Translations under genes and position numbers: made by a program
Assembly (NCBI GenBank): GCA_027382625.1
Contig: JAJKFJ010022172.1
Span: 141,759 to 205,758, forward strand
DNA length: 64,000 nucleotides
Origin: Tetmemena sp. SeJ-2015
Taxonomy: Eukaryota > Ciliophora > Spirotrichea > Sporadotrichida > Oxytrichidae
Direction of reading: 5' to 3'
Notes under the pieces: generated by a model
What the model saw: only the letters and a program-made list of their open reading frames with translations
The model's database searches: none
Told to the model about the DNA's origin: nothing
Shown here: positions 37,170 to 48,650 of the stretch, in pieces
How the letters are laid out: the number at the start of each line of letters is the position of its first letter
How positions within the stretch are numbered: position 1 is the stretch's first letter

Positions 37170-39222
37170 AAGGAGGATGTTAAATTAAAAACTTATTGAT
37201 TATTTAAAATTTTTTTAGACAGGAAAGAAATGCCAACTCCAAGCTTCAGTCTCCTTCAATGCCATCAGTGATGTGAGTGGCATTATTTGAAGCTCCTCTT
37301 GAGCAGAGCTCAACATTTCCAACAGTACTGAAATTTTCTCGGAGACTGGATAATTTCTTGAGGTCCAAGGAGCTTGGCTTTAGTGATCTGCATCAACTCT
37401 GGAAAATGAAGACTTGAGCGTTATGATAAGCTGAAAGATACTTATGAATACTTTCCAGAGGGAAAAAAGAATTTCAAATTTGCTAGGCTTTCAATTATTT
37501 ACAGTGCCTACAATTTTTATTGACTTACGGAAGAGTTTTTAAGCATTTTTGGATGTGAATGGAGGAGTCGAATTGAGCTAATGAAATAAAGAGTGTCTAT
37601 AATTTTTGAGGATGAGCGCTGATTTTTGACTGAGATTTTTTGTGAGAATGAGAAGGTGGGAGATTTAATTGGTATGAGTGACCTAAGAGCAAAGAAAGAT
37701 CTTAAAGATAAATTGCTATGAGCTGCCTTTTGGAAATAATAATACGAGAATAAAGGATTGATGGTATTAAAGAAGAAGATTAAATTCAGGAGTTTAAAAT
37801 TTGAATAAAGGCAAAGCTCTCTAGGGACGATAGGCCAAAATGATGTATCTTAAGAGTCATCCTCTTAGCCATTGTTTGGTTTTTCTCCAGGAGGTTCTCC
37901 AAGATTTTTAAATCAATTGAAAGTTACAGTCAGCCCTATGGTTGGAAGACTGCTACATTTTGTCAATGAAGCTTTTTTAAACGACCCCTATTACTTCACG
38001 CTCCTTCGGTAAAATGCTGGTGACAGGAGATGAGCTGTTCTGAGTAGCTAGGACAACAGTGCTTAGCCCGATCGGCGTGAAAGCAGCTTCATTCAAGTTC
38101 AATGAATCAGAGAGGCCGAATCGAGGAAGAAAGGAGAGGCAAGTATAAAATTATTTAGTTAATAATAATCTCATATAAAACTTTTTTAGGGATGCATCGA
38201 CAGATTTTCCAGAGCGCTATTAGTAGAATTGGCGAGTACGTTGAAGCTGGCGGAGCCTGAGTTGGACAGAGCTGATAGGACCTAGTATTTTCGGAAGACA
38301 AAATTAGTGGCGGGAGTAGCAGGATAATTTGACTTTTGACATCTTGCATCCAATTGCGATGTTGTTGCTTCGGGCAGATGTATTTTGAGACAATTTCTTA
38401 TTTGAGAATCTTTCTTTCTCGTAAGTCATTATTTCTAAAATAAATGTTTTTAGATAAAATGCGAGAGAGGGAAATACCTTACAGACTGAGCTAATCCTGG
38501 GCCTGACGACGCACGCTCTCCACTTAAAACTCATAGCTCTTCAAGTTTTATTGATGGATAATGTCCCTAACCTCTTCTAAGCCTTGGCAGGAAAAATTCA
38601 TCACCAGGAAGCAAAGCCGACCTCGGGTTATGGCTGAGAGTGAAGGATTTTCGAAAGGGGAGCAAGATTTGAGTCGCCTATGAGCAATAAATTAAGGGCT
38701 AGACGAGAGAATGATTTGCAAGGCTGAGGTATCGAGAAGACCTGAGTTCGACTGCGATTGAAAAGCAAGCGTCAAATTTTACGCGGGCTGGCCAGCGCCC
38801 ATCCGAAATCCATTGGCTGAAAGAAATATGAATTTCAGCAGAGAGCTTGCTCGTCAAGAATTGACAGATAGGTTTTGCGTCAAAGATGAGAGTAGTCATG
38901 CAGATTATGTATCATCTGCGAAGCTGCGCTGCTTTGGATCTACTTTGGCTGTCATCTCATGAATCTCAAGACTTGCGCATACTTACGCACCCTGTGTTTG
39001 CTTGAGCGTGGGATTAAGCTCTGTGCATATATAAAGATAAGCAGCTCATAAGAAGGAAAGGGTGAGAGAAATTACGCAAACTTTATATTCCACACTAATT
39101 AATATATAATAAATATAGTAAGAATTAGTAATTCTAGTAGATTTAGTAGCTTTATAAATATTAGCATACTGCGATTTACGTATATTTCTGGTAGTATTTT
39201 TGATCTTTTCACTGATTTTAAA
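37170..39222 (-). repeat. Large inverted repeat 1, right arm
   Basis: The mirror copy of 34563-36615. Its outer edge (39222) is followed by about 70 bp of A/T homopolymers and then by the truncated pseudokinase at 39303. The arm's substitutions relative to the left arm are scattered over coding-like and non-coding parts alike. Confidence 0.9.
37215..39060 (+). pseudogene. UGA-interrupted ORF in right arm of inverted repeat 1
   Basis: The right-arm counterpart of the ORF described for the left arm. After an intron with donor GTAAGTC at 38425 and acceptor TTTTTAG at 38457, one frame runs for roughly 200 codons through EREIPYRLSQSWA, MAESEGFSKGEQDLSRL, DERMICKAEVSRRPEFDCD, VKFYAGWPAPIRNPLAERN and VKDESSHADYVSSAKLRC, broken only by TGA codons, several of them at the same places as in the left arm. 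Composition looks protein-like, but I recognise no family. Pseudogene is the conservative call. Confidence 0.4.
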
Positions 39223-39302
39223 AACTTTTTTTGTGAAATATTTTAAATTTTTTTTTAATAAAAAGAAAATTTTAATAAAAATTTTTTCCCAAAAAGACAT
39301 CT

Positions 39303-39948
39303 TTGTTTGACTTGATACACAACCCCGATAATCAAGGGTTGAAAGAATGCCTTTCCTCCAATGTTAAATTAAAGTTAACGCTCGAACTGGCGAAAATGTT
39401 TCAGAATCTTCACTCCTTTAAACCCTCAATTGCTCATGGTCATTTGACATCACATAACGTCTTCCTTGATTTTAAAGGTCAAGAAAAGCCTACTCTCAGC
39501 AGATTCAAAGTCAGAATAGGAGACATCGAACTCCTTCCTCTGTTGAAGTATGCAAACACCTTTTTCAAGTACAAATGCACGAGTGTTTGGAGTTCACCTG
39601 AATAACTAAAGAGCAAAAAATTGTTGGATCCCACTCCTGAGAATGACGTGTACTCATTTGGCATGATACTCTGGGAACTTTGGCATGAAACAATTCCCTT
39701 CGACGGGGATCTCAAGCTTTGCGAGCGCTATGTGCTAACTGAAGACTCCAGGCCCCTCATATAGACAGAGAGCAGCATTCAAAACTAATTGGCTCAAAAT
39801 ATCGATGAAGGATACACATAGCTAGAGCTTTTGCAGCGACGACCTAGCTAAGATTATCCGACTGTGCTGGCAAAGTGACCCTAATAAACGTCCTAAATTT
39901 GACTACATAACTTTTGTCCTGTAAAATTTGTTAACTTAAGAAATATGA
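39303..39948 (+). pseudogene. Truncated pseudokinase, N-terminal part missing
   Basis: Homologous to the kinase domains of the two following genes but beginning at the hinge (SLFDLIHN), so most of the N-lobe and the membrane domain are absent. The C-lobe is readable: HGHLTSHNVFLDF (catalytic-loop Asp replaced), IGDIELLPLLKYANTFFKYK (metal-binding Asp retained), SPEQL (APE-like), NDVYSFGMILWELWHETIPF, and IIRLCWQSDPNKRP, ending at TGA 39946-39948. The 39223-39300 stretch just upstream looks like kinase sequence collapsed into A/T runs, so the truncation could be real (inverted repeat 1 inserted in or beside the gene) or partly a consensus artefact. Confidence 0.6.
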
Positions 39949-40084
39949 AAGTATTCTATTTTTAGATTAAGTGTGTTTAAAATTGTATGTACATCTGAAA
40001 TTACGTGGTAAATAAAGATAGATAGACCATTCCCGTATTTATAACATAAAGACTATAGCTATTTATAGTTATTATCTTAGAATA

Positions 40085-42900
40085 ATGATTAATCAATCTG
40101 ATTAGAAAATAATCGAGCTTGAAAGTGGGAAACAAAATTTGGGAGCAGCAGCTATCGGAGACTCATTTGAAGTCATTCTTATTTATCATATTGAATGAAG
40201 AAAAAAATATGCATACTTATTGTGCAAGCGATACTTTATTCCATGTTACTCATTCTAGCTTTTGCAAGGTAAAATCTTATTCTCTAATAAACTAATTTAA
40301 GAATTTACCGAGCTATTCTCCTAGTTTAGGACTTAAATTTAGATTTATGAAATTAATAATGGCAATAAGTTGAAAGGGCGTAGTAGTAGATGGTTCTATT
40401 TTGTGATACTCTCTGAAATTGCAATAGACACTCTTCTGTTTTGGATTTTCTCCTGCGCTTCCTCTATACCTGACGTTACCAAGTCAGTATCAAATAAATT
40501 TTCCTGAAGGAATCCTGCAATCTCAATCTCTTATCTTAACTATGTAGAATTTTTGTGAGCTTGATTCCAGGGGTACTGATGCTCATGACTTATTTCATAA
40601 TGTTCATTCTGGTCTACAAAGCTCTAGTTCAGAGCAGAACCCCCACTTCGGATTCCTTCAAAAATCAAAGGAGTAACCTATTAAAACTAATTCAATTTTA
40701 GAAAAGGAGAGGATCAAAAAGATTAATTTATAAGTCATCATCATCATCATGTTTTTAAGTTTAAACAAGATACTGTTCGTTTTAAGCAGTTTGCTGATAT
40801 TGAGTCTGGTAACGGTGAATATACTTCTTTTATTTTTAAGTTTGAGAACTTTTATCTAAAAGGTTTATCTCTCTGTGCATTGTGTCACTGATTGGCGGAA
40901 TAAATGACGTGTACAAGTTGTTCCTGCTAAACTATTACTGCACTTGGATAGTGATTATACTTTGGTGCTCGTTGGTAATGATCTACATCTATCTTTCCCA
41001 ATCAGGCAGCCCTTATTCCTCAGAGGCTCATGAGAAAGATCTTCGTTACCTTGGATTGATATTCCTCTTCCAGAGTTTAGCTTATAGATTTCATTGTTAA
41101 TATTTATGATGTATATAGCCTTTCTGGAAAAATAGGATTCGCTTTAGCAGGATCTAAGGATGATGAAACTAAAGAAATCACAGTCCCAATTCTAATTTCA
41201 CTAGTCGCTCTCAACATAAACCTAAAAGTGGTTAATTTTATATTAAGTTAATAAAAAAAAATGAAGTTCAGTGGGTTTAATGTCTGACATTATCCCCTTC
41301 TTGCCAACACTAGAGATTAAATTTATGAAAATAGTGGAGTAGGTCTTTGAAAGTAATTATTCAAGCATGCCTATGAATCTGATCTAAAGTGGAGGCGATG
41401 AGGAAAACAGAGAAGGCTTGTTATTCAATATCAATGATATAAACAAAAGGCAGATAAATCAACTTCTATTTTAAAATGTATTTAGCCATTCTAATTTTGT
41501 AATTAGTTTAGTGAAAGAGTCAGAGCAATCTTAGGAATAATCTTCTTCTTCTTATGACTTTTCTAAGCGAGGCTTAAACAATTAACTTCTGGACAACTTA
41601 TTCCTTCAAATTGCATCTTCCCCAGAAATATAGTAAGAAATGCAGATAAGTGTAGATAGAGAAGATGCAGAGTGGCCACTATCTGATGCAGCCAAGGAGG
41701 GCTTTAATGGAACTAAATTCCTTCTCATAGATTAGAGAGTCTTCAAAATATACTACCAGATTTAGCAAGTCTCAGACATCAAAAATTAAAAGGAAAGGAT
41801 AAGAACCAGCTTGGAGGTTATTAACAAATCCCTTAATTCATAATTTATTGAAGGTTAATTTAATCTTCCAATACCAAAAAGGATTTTGCTTTTAAATAAC
41901 TTTCCTTATTCTTTAATTTAATGCTCTGTTGTAATCGTTCTAATCTAATCCCAACGAGAAGAGTCAGAGAAGAAGGCTTGGCCAAATCTTTAGGGCCACT
42001 CTTATGAAAAGAGAAGTAGTCTGCAGAGTCATAGAATTCGACAGAATAACAAACTATGTCCTTGAAGATTACTTCCACTAACTTTCAATTCTGCTAGCTA
42101 TTCAAATATATCCATCATCATTACTTCTTCTAATCAATTTTAAAATGGGAAGCAGAGTTGCTAATACTCTAGCTTACCATTGCGAAAATGATAGGCTTTT
42201 GATATTCCAGCCAGAGTATAAATCCTTGTACGACCTTTTATACAACATTCAATGCAAGAGCTTAAAAGCACAATTAGGGCCGAAATAGAAGCTAAGCTTT
42301 TGCCTTTAAACAGCAAAGATATTGTACTCTTTCCACTCTTTCAATCCTCCAATTTGCCATGGCCACCTTACTTCTCATAACATATACATAGAGTTTCCCT
42401 CATCTAACCTTAGCTAGGATTCTTTGAAGGAGTCTTCTGTAAGAATAGCAGACTAGAACTCCTGCCGCTACTTAAATATGCCAATACTTTCTATCATTAT
42501 CGATCCACAAGCGTTTGGAGCTCCCCTGAGTAACTTAAGTAGAATAAAAAAGTTGTGGATCCAACTCCAGCCATGGATGTATATGCTTTTGGGATGCTAA
42601 TGTGGGAACTGTGGCACGAAACTGTACCCTTCGATAATGACATCAAGCTATGTGAAAAGTATGTTTTAGCTGAGGACTCAAGGCCTCTCATTCAAACTTA
42701 GATAAGCCGCCATAATTCCTTATCAATCAATAATGAATCTCAAGCACCCAACTGGTTCTGAATTATGCGATGAGGATCTTGCAAGACTCATCAGACTTTT
42801 TTTAATTTTTAGACAGTGCTGGCAATCAAACCCAGATCTCAGACCAAACTTTGAAAAAATATGCTACTCTCTTCAAAGCATTGTAGATAGATTATCATGA
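40085..42900 (+). CDS. Multi-pass membrane receptor fused to a pseudokinase domain (copy B)
   Basis: The N-terminal module has about seven hydrophobic segments. Readable ones are CILIVQAILYSMLLILAFA, FYFVILSEIAIDTLLFWIFS, FVSLIPGVLMLMTYFIMFIL and YYCTWIVIILWCSLVMIYIY, followed by QSGSPYSSEA and a last pair around 41050-41220, a pattern resembling THH1/TOM1-type 7TM proteins. A long Gln/Ser-rich cytosolic linker (41280-41870) leads to a kinase-like domain: REVVCRVIEF (Arg in place of the ATP-binding Lys), CHGHLTSHNIYIEF (no catalytic Asp), a GDLEL-like motif, AMDVYAFGMLMWELWHETVP, and CWQSNPDLRPNFEKICY, ending at TGA 42898-42900. A frame break near 42453 is fixed by one T. That both modules form one gene is inferred from the continuous open linker and from copy C. 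ATG 40195 is an alternative start. Confidence 0.6.
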
Positions 42901-42922
42901 GAGTAATTAATTAATCTTGATT

Positions 42923-45900
42923 ATGAAAGTTTATTGTGAAAAGCTTATTTTTGTGCTTCTATTTACTCATACTTGTCTGCTAATATTTGATCTTAACATT
43001 AAAAAGGATTAGTAGCTTGGATAGATAAGAATGTTGCTGATTAAATATTATTGATAAAATATCATAATCCTTCTTTAATGAGAAATTTAGCACTCTTTAA
43101 AAATATTATCCTGCAAATAGGCGAGCTGGATGATACCAATCAATCCACTTTGCCAAAAGCAGGAGATGATGATAGCTATGATTCATTCAAAGTAGGAATA
43201 GTGATACTTGGCATCATATACACGCTTCTTTTTCTTTTTGCGACGTTCAGGTATGAGGATATAATTATGTGTTTATTAAGCTTTTAGAACTATCAAAGCC
43301 AAATATAATTATAAATTTAAGAGTTATCATTTTTAAATTGAGCAATCGATATATGAAGGCCTTTTATGGAATAATATGCTGCGAAATCGCACTCAACGCC
43401 TGTCTCTTTTGGATCTTACTCGGCTTTCCCGATCTCCCAGACAAGTCTAGGTAAGTGAATTTACAAACTAGGACTATGGCCTTTAATACTGTCAACTTAG
43501 GGCTCTGCTGACTTTGATACCTGGAGTTATTATCATAATTTCTTACTACATGTTGTTCGTGCTGGTCTTTAAAGAGATTCTTGATTCTAGAGTGCCCACT
43601 TCTACTTCTTATAGAAGAAAAATCGGTAATTCTTTTCAAGCTTTATATCTTTAACTTTAATAGACAAGAGCAAAGCCAACCGAATATTTTCCTAATATAA
43701 TCTTCTATTTCCCTTAATCTTGTTTGGACTGAGTTCTTTTCTGATTTGCAGCATCTAGCTTTTGAACATAGCGTTTGTGATAATTTCATTGGTGGGGGAT
43801 GAAGACGACTACAAGGACTTCCTGTCAATATTCTACATAAGTTGGATAGTGCTGATCGTGTGGTTCCTGGTGACTCTGATCGTGCTCTATTTCAGACAGT
43901 CAGGGAGTCCCTTCAAATCTGAGCAGGCGCGATCAAACTTGCGATACATCTGCTTCGTGTTTGGACTGTGGACTTTGGCTTTCGTAGTCAAGGTAATCTT
44001 CGCCATCATAGGCAAGTTTACTGCGCAATCTGAGAACAGTGACATCTCACTCAAGGAAGCTATCTTCCTCATCATCATCAACATATACTTTAAAGAAATA
44101 GATGCAATAATATTATCTCAGATGCAAAGTAGATAAGTTTAGTGTCAGATGTGGTGCCACTTATTCCCATCCTGGAAATTAAGTTCATAGAAATCTTCAA
44201 GAAGTCTCACAGCAAGACTAAGGGGCTACCACTCTTCTCCTCTGCTATAGAGCAACAACAGACCTCACCTCTTATATCTTCTCAAACACCAGCAGGACTA
44301 AACGATGACCGCACACGCCTAAGCTTCGATGTGAATGAGCATAGCTAAATTGCCATCAAATGATAAATTCAAAAGAAAGGGATTATTTATTTTCATCTTA
44401 ACTCAGCAGCAATCTTCAGTGTAGACGAGAGAGCAAAGACTAGAAAACAACGGTACTCAATCAGTAATTGACTAGCTCTACAACAGAATTTCAAGCCCTC
44501 AGTTGAGCGGGGGTGCCTTATCTAAGGGAGATAACTCTACTAGCTAGAGGAGGGAGACTCAAGAGTTTCTACTCCTGGAGCCGAAACTTCTCAAAGCAAA
44601 CATCCATATTAAGTAGATAGCAAGCTTGGCCGAGGAAAGATAGGACATTGAGACCAAGTTGCTACTTATAGTTAAGTGAAAATTACATCCTATTCATTTA
44701 ATAGAGTAAGTAGAAGTTGTAGTATTAAATATAAATAAATAAAATGGCTAGGTGACTCTCAAAAGATACGAAATTGATCACATTCTTTCTGAATGGTAAG
44801 TAGAAGAAACATTAACCTGAGAGGGAAGAAGTAATTTGATGATTGATGTTTGTGCGTCTTAGAAGGTACCAACTTCTCAATGATGTTATTTTCATCACCC
44901 ATAGAATCTGAAACTTCAAACTCCACTTTATGCATTCATCTTTGTTATCTTTTCAATGTTTTCATCATGCTTATGTTTAATCTAGAGTGACTTCTTGCAT
45001 CAGAGATGAGAATTTTATAACACTTAAAATGTAACAATAGAGCAATAAATTATGAAGGACTGCATTTCATTAATTTTAAAACCAAATGGCACATCAATCT
45101 TCACTTCTAATACAAATATATATTTGAATCATAAGTCCAAGAACTTCCAAACTTTGGAGCTTTTCACCAGTTCATGGTGTGGTGCCTCAAAGGAAAAGAA
45201 GCACAGACTTGGAGTGTTTTACAAGGCCTCACTCAAACAAAAGATTGTAGTTTGTAGAGTCGTCGAATTTGCAAGAATGACTAACTACATCCTTGAGGAT
45301 TATTTCAATGAGCTTGCAATCCTCGAAGCTATTAAGATGAATATTACAGTTATTAAGATTTTTTTCGATGAGATCTTTTATCGTACCAACTCTAGGTTAC
45401 TTTATCAAAGAATCTTAGATTATGATTTTCCAGCCTCAACTAGTGTCTCTATTTGATATACTATACTGTGGGTCAAAGGAAGATTTGAAGAAGCAACTCT
45501 CATCGAATATGAAATACAGGATCTGTCTGGACATAGCTAAGATTATATACTCATTCCATTCTTTTATCCCACCAATATGCCATGGCCACTTAACCTCCCA
45601 TAACATCTTCTTTGACTTTTCATCGCAGGAACCTAACTCCCTAAGAAAGGCAAAAATTAGGATAGGAGATTTGGAGCTCCAACCTTTGCTGAAGTATGCA
45701 AATACCTTCTACAAATATAGAGCTGCTAGCGTTTGGAGTGCCCCTGAGCAGCTTAGTCAAGCAAAGAAATGGGTGGAACCTTCTCCAGAGATGGACACTT
45801 ACTCGTTTGGTATGCTAATGTGGGAACTATGGCATGAGACTATCCCCTTCGATAGTGACCTTAAACTTTGTGAGAAGTACGTTCTGAATGAAGACTCAAG

Positions 45901-46102
45901 GCCAATGATTCTCACATAGAAGAGTTTAGCTGAGTCACAAGACAGTTACTAAGGAGCAGTTGGGTCTCAATTAAGTGCAAAATATTGTGATGAGGAAATG
46001 GCAAAGCTCATCAGACTCTGCTGGTAAGCCAACCCTGACAACAGACCAAATTTCAAGTAAATATGCTTCGCCCTTTCTCAAGGGTCAGCTCCTTAGTCAT
46101 GA
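42923..46102 (+). CDS. Multi-pass membrane receptor fused to a pseudokinase domain (copy C)
   Basis: Starts 23 bp after the stop of copy B. The leader MKVYCEKLIFVLLFTHTCLL looks like a signal peptide, and a short acidic extracellular segment follows. The membrane segments are VGIVILGIIYTLLFLFATF, FYGIICCEIALNACLFWILL, TLIPGVIIIISYYMLFVLVF, FVIISLVGDEDDYKDF, FYISWIVLIVWFLVTLIVLY, YICFVFGLWTLAFVVKVIF and EAIFLIIINIYFKEIDAII. The loop motif QSGSPFKSE is shared with copy B. A Ser/Gln-rich linker leads to the kinase-like part: KIVVCRVVEFARMTNYILED, CHGHLTSHNIFFDF, IGDLELQPLLKYANTFYKYR, MDTYSFGMLMWELWHETIPF and RLCWQANPDNRPNF, ending at TGA 46102. The ATP-binding Lys and the HRD Asp are both lost. 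A one-base frame break lies in a T run near 45360. Introns are short. Confidence 0.62.
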
Positions 46103-46278
46103 AGAGAGTAGGTATTAAGCAAACTTCTCTTAAGTTACATTTGGAAAGTTTTGAACATACGAGTAAAACTATTTATCTAATTTGCTTTCTTAATTTATTG
46201 ATTTGGTAATAGATAGAACTATAAATTATTGACTCGCTGAAAGAAAAATTATTTGATATTGAGATAGAGATTTAGTTT

Positions 46279-48309
46279 TCAGTTCAAAGACTTTGGGGTT
46301 TGATATATATGCCCTCATCTTCATCACTGGCCATTCTCCCAAAGCCTAAAGCATTTCTGTCATGCAACTCACTTATGTCGACATCCTCTACAAGCATCAT
46401 ATCATCGTCCTCATCCTCGTCCTCCATTCCAGCTCCCTGTCTCTGATTATTTCTATTGAAGAATCTATCGTTCTGGAAAAACCCTTGGTTTATATAATAA
46501 AAATACGCTTCTTAATAAAGGTTAGAGCGAGTTGTAAGGACAGCATCAGGAGAAAGCTTTAGCAAGGAGTCGCTGAGTCTGATGGCATTAGAGCCATACA
46601 TCTGTTGTTATTAGTTCATTGTGAATCGGTTCTGGGGAGTTACTCCCTCACTCTTTCCATAAACAATTGAGCCTCTCATCTTGCTGCTCTACATTTCTTA
46701 GTAATCACTGGAATCATTCACTTGCTAAACAATCTCATCCTCCTCCTCGTCATCCCTTATGAAGAGATTCTTCTTCTTCATTTATAAGAAGCTATTGTTG
46801 GAGCTGACTGCCTTGCTAGACTTAGGTCTTGAAGATGCCATAGTCTAGGATTCTTATTAGGATCCTTTCTCCTCTTCCTCTAATGGGAGTCGCTGTAATC
46901 TGATGATCTTATCTAGCATCTAATCGTGATTCTGGAACTGCTCATCTTGGCCCGCCTCAGCCGACTCTTGCGTTTAAAAGTTATGAGTGCCAGTCAACTG
47001 CCTTTTAGGCGTAGTTGGATTGTTTGTCCCATTCTTAAAAAATTAAAAAAGCGATACAAAACCTAACTTGCTCAGTTGATTCTTAAAGGCTTTGCTTCGA
47101 GGACTGATGCTATTACTGAATCGCCTGAGTTGATTTTGCTAAAACTCCTCTGCGAGAATTTGATGAGTGTCATCTAAAAGCTCCTCCAGTATCTAGATGT
47201 ATCTATTTGGGATTCCATAGTTTAGATCCTTTGAGTGCAGAGGGTTCTGCTCCATGGTTCGGAATTTGTAACCCTAGAACAGATAAGTTAAGAATCTGTC
47301 GTGAGCCTCCTTTAAACATTTCAGATAGTTCTAAAACAGCTCGTCCTCCTAGTAGAGATATTGAATTTTCCTCAAAGACAGTTGAGTGTCGAGGCCAAAG
47401 TTAATTTCATAGAGTTTAAACACGTCTTATCTGATTAATTCAATATCTAGGTCCTTCACACACTCTCGTAGCTCAGCTTCTGTTAGAGTTGCTCCATTGA
47501 GAACACTTGAATTGATCTGAGTGGCAGAAGGATTAGCTTTCTGACGATTTTTTATACTCTGATAGAGTTTGAATCTGATGACTGAGTAGACTTTGCTGAC
47601 TATCTACTTATAACTTTCGCTGTCTAGCTTCTCATCATCAAGCTCTATCTTCAACTCTGGATCCAAGCCTATGAGAGCCTTCTCTATTGCTCCATTCAGG
47701 AGGTCGTCAGATCTCTTTACTTCTGAGCTTACTTCTCTTAATCTCTCTAGCTTAGTTCTGAAGTCTTCCTCAGTTTGGCAGCCGATTTCATCACCATACT
47801 CCTCTATGACTTCGTTTCTTACTCTGTTAATGGTTTTAAGAATCTACTGCTTGGTTTTCTCAACAAGAGATAATGAACCAATATTACTATTACTACTAAA
47901 TTTTTGTGAGGAGATTACTTCTTCTTGGTTTACGCCTTTCTTGCTATCTATAGGACCTTTGGAAGGAGAGTGACTATTTCGAGTTTGAATTACTCGAGCA
48001 TGATGCACATGTGTCTAACTTATTACAAACAATGATACAAGCATATCACTTTATAACTTCCTTCTTCAAGATTTAAGTGCTGAGAGAGTCAGCTCTGCTT
48101 TGACTGACTCTTCCTTGCAGATTGCTGTCAAAGAGCTAGTTTAAGATGAACACCTCACTATTCATAGTGGAGAGCGGCTCGTGCAATAATTCTCTCTACT
48201 ACACTTGAAGCAAGTCTAGCCCTCCTCCAAAGATGAATCCTGTGGTTTGGGTATCCACTGTGCTCCTATTTCGAGGAAGCAGCGAATGCGACTGCCGATC
48301 AGACATCAT
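46279..48309 (-). CDS. Large hydrophilic coiled-coil protein, unrecognised
   Basis: ATG 48309 starts MMSDRQSHSLLPRNRSTVDT. Exon 1 contains GFIFGGGLDLLQVQQREL. After an intron near 48000-48080, a long helical region follows: LVEKTKQQILKTINRVRNEV, EDFRTKLERLREVSSEVKRS, IELDDEKLDSESYKQIVSKV and YLYQEDELFQNYLKCLKEAH. A Ser/Gln-rich part and an acidic stretch (GMEDEDEDDDMMLVEDVDIS) lead to TGA 46279. About 600 residues, largely alpha-helical and charged. I do not recognise a family. It is convergent with the receptor gene C, 176 bp away. Confidence 0.55.
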
Positions 48310-48650
48310 CTGCTTCTACTAATTGTTGTATAACCATAATATGAATTAAAAAGATAAGGGAAATGAAGAATATTGTATGAGAAAGAATGAGCATCAGAGG
48401 GTGCTCTAGAATATGCATTTGACGATTGGCAGCAACTGAACATCCATGAGAAGCCCATTTTAACTTAAATTATTAATCTTGCTTCACAAATCAAGTCATT
48501 TCAAAACACAACATATAATAATTTCGATCACTCTCCTATCTTCTGTTTACAATAGACCACACAATTCATCCTCTTCCTCTTCATCAATTTTGCTTTTGTT
48601 TAAATTGAATTGTAAATTGTCTTAATTTTATAATAGAAAAATGATAGCCT
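48310..48650. other. Divergent intergenic region
   Basis: About 340 bp between divergent starts at 48309 (minus) and 48651 (plus), AT-rich, presumably holding both promoters. No distinct motif is recognised. Confidence 0.4.
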
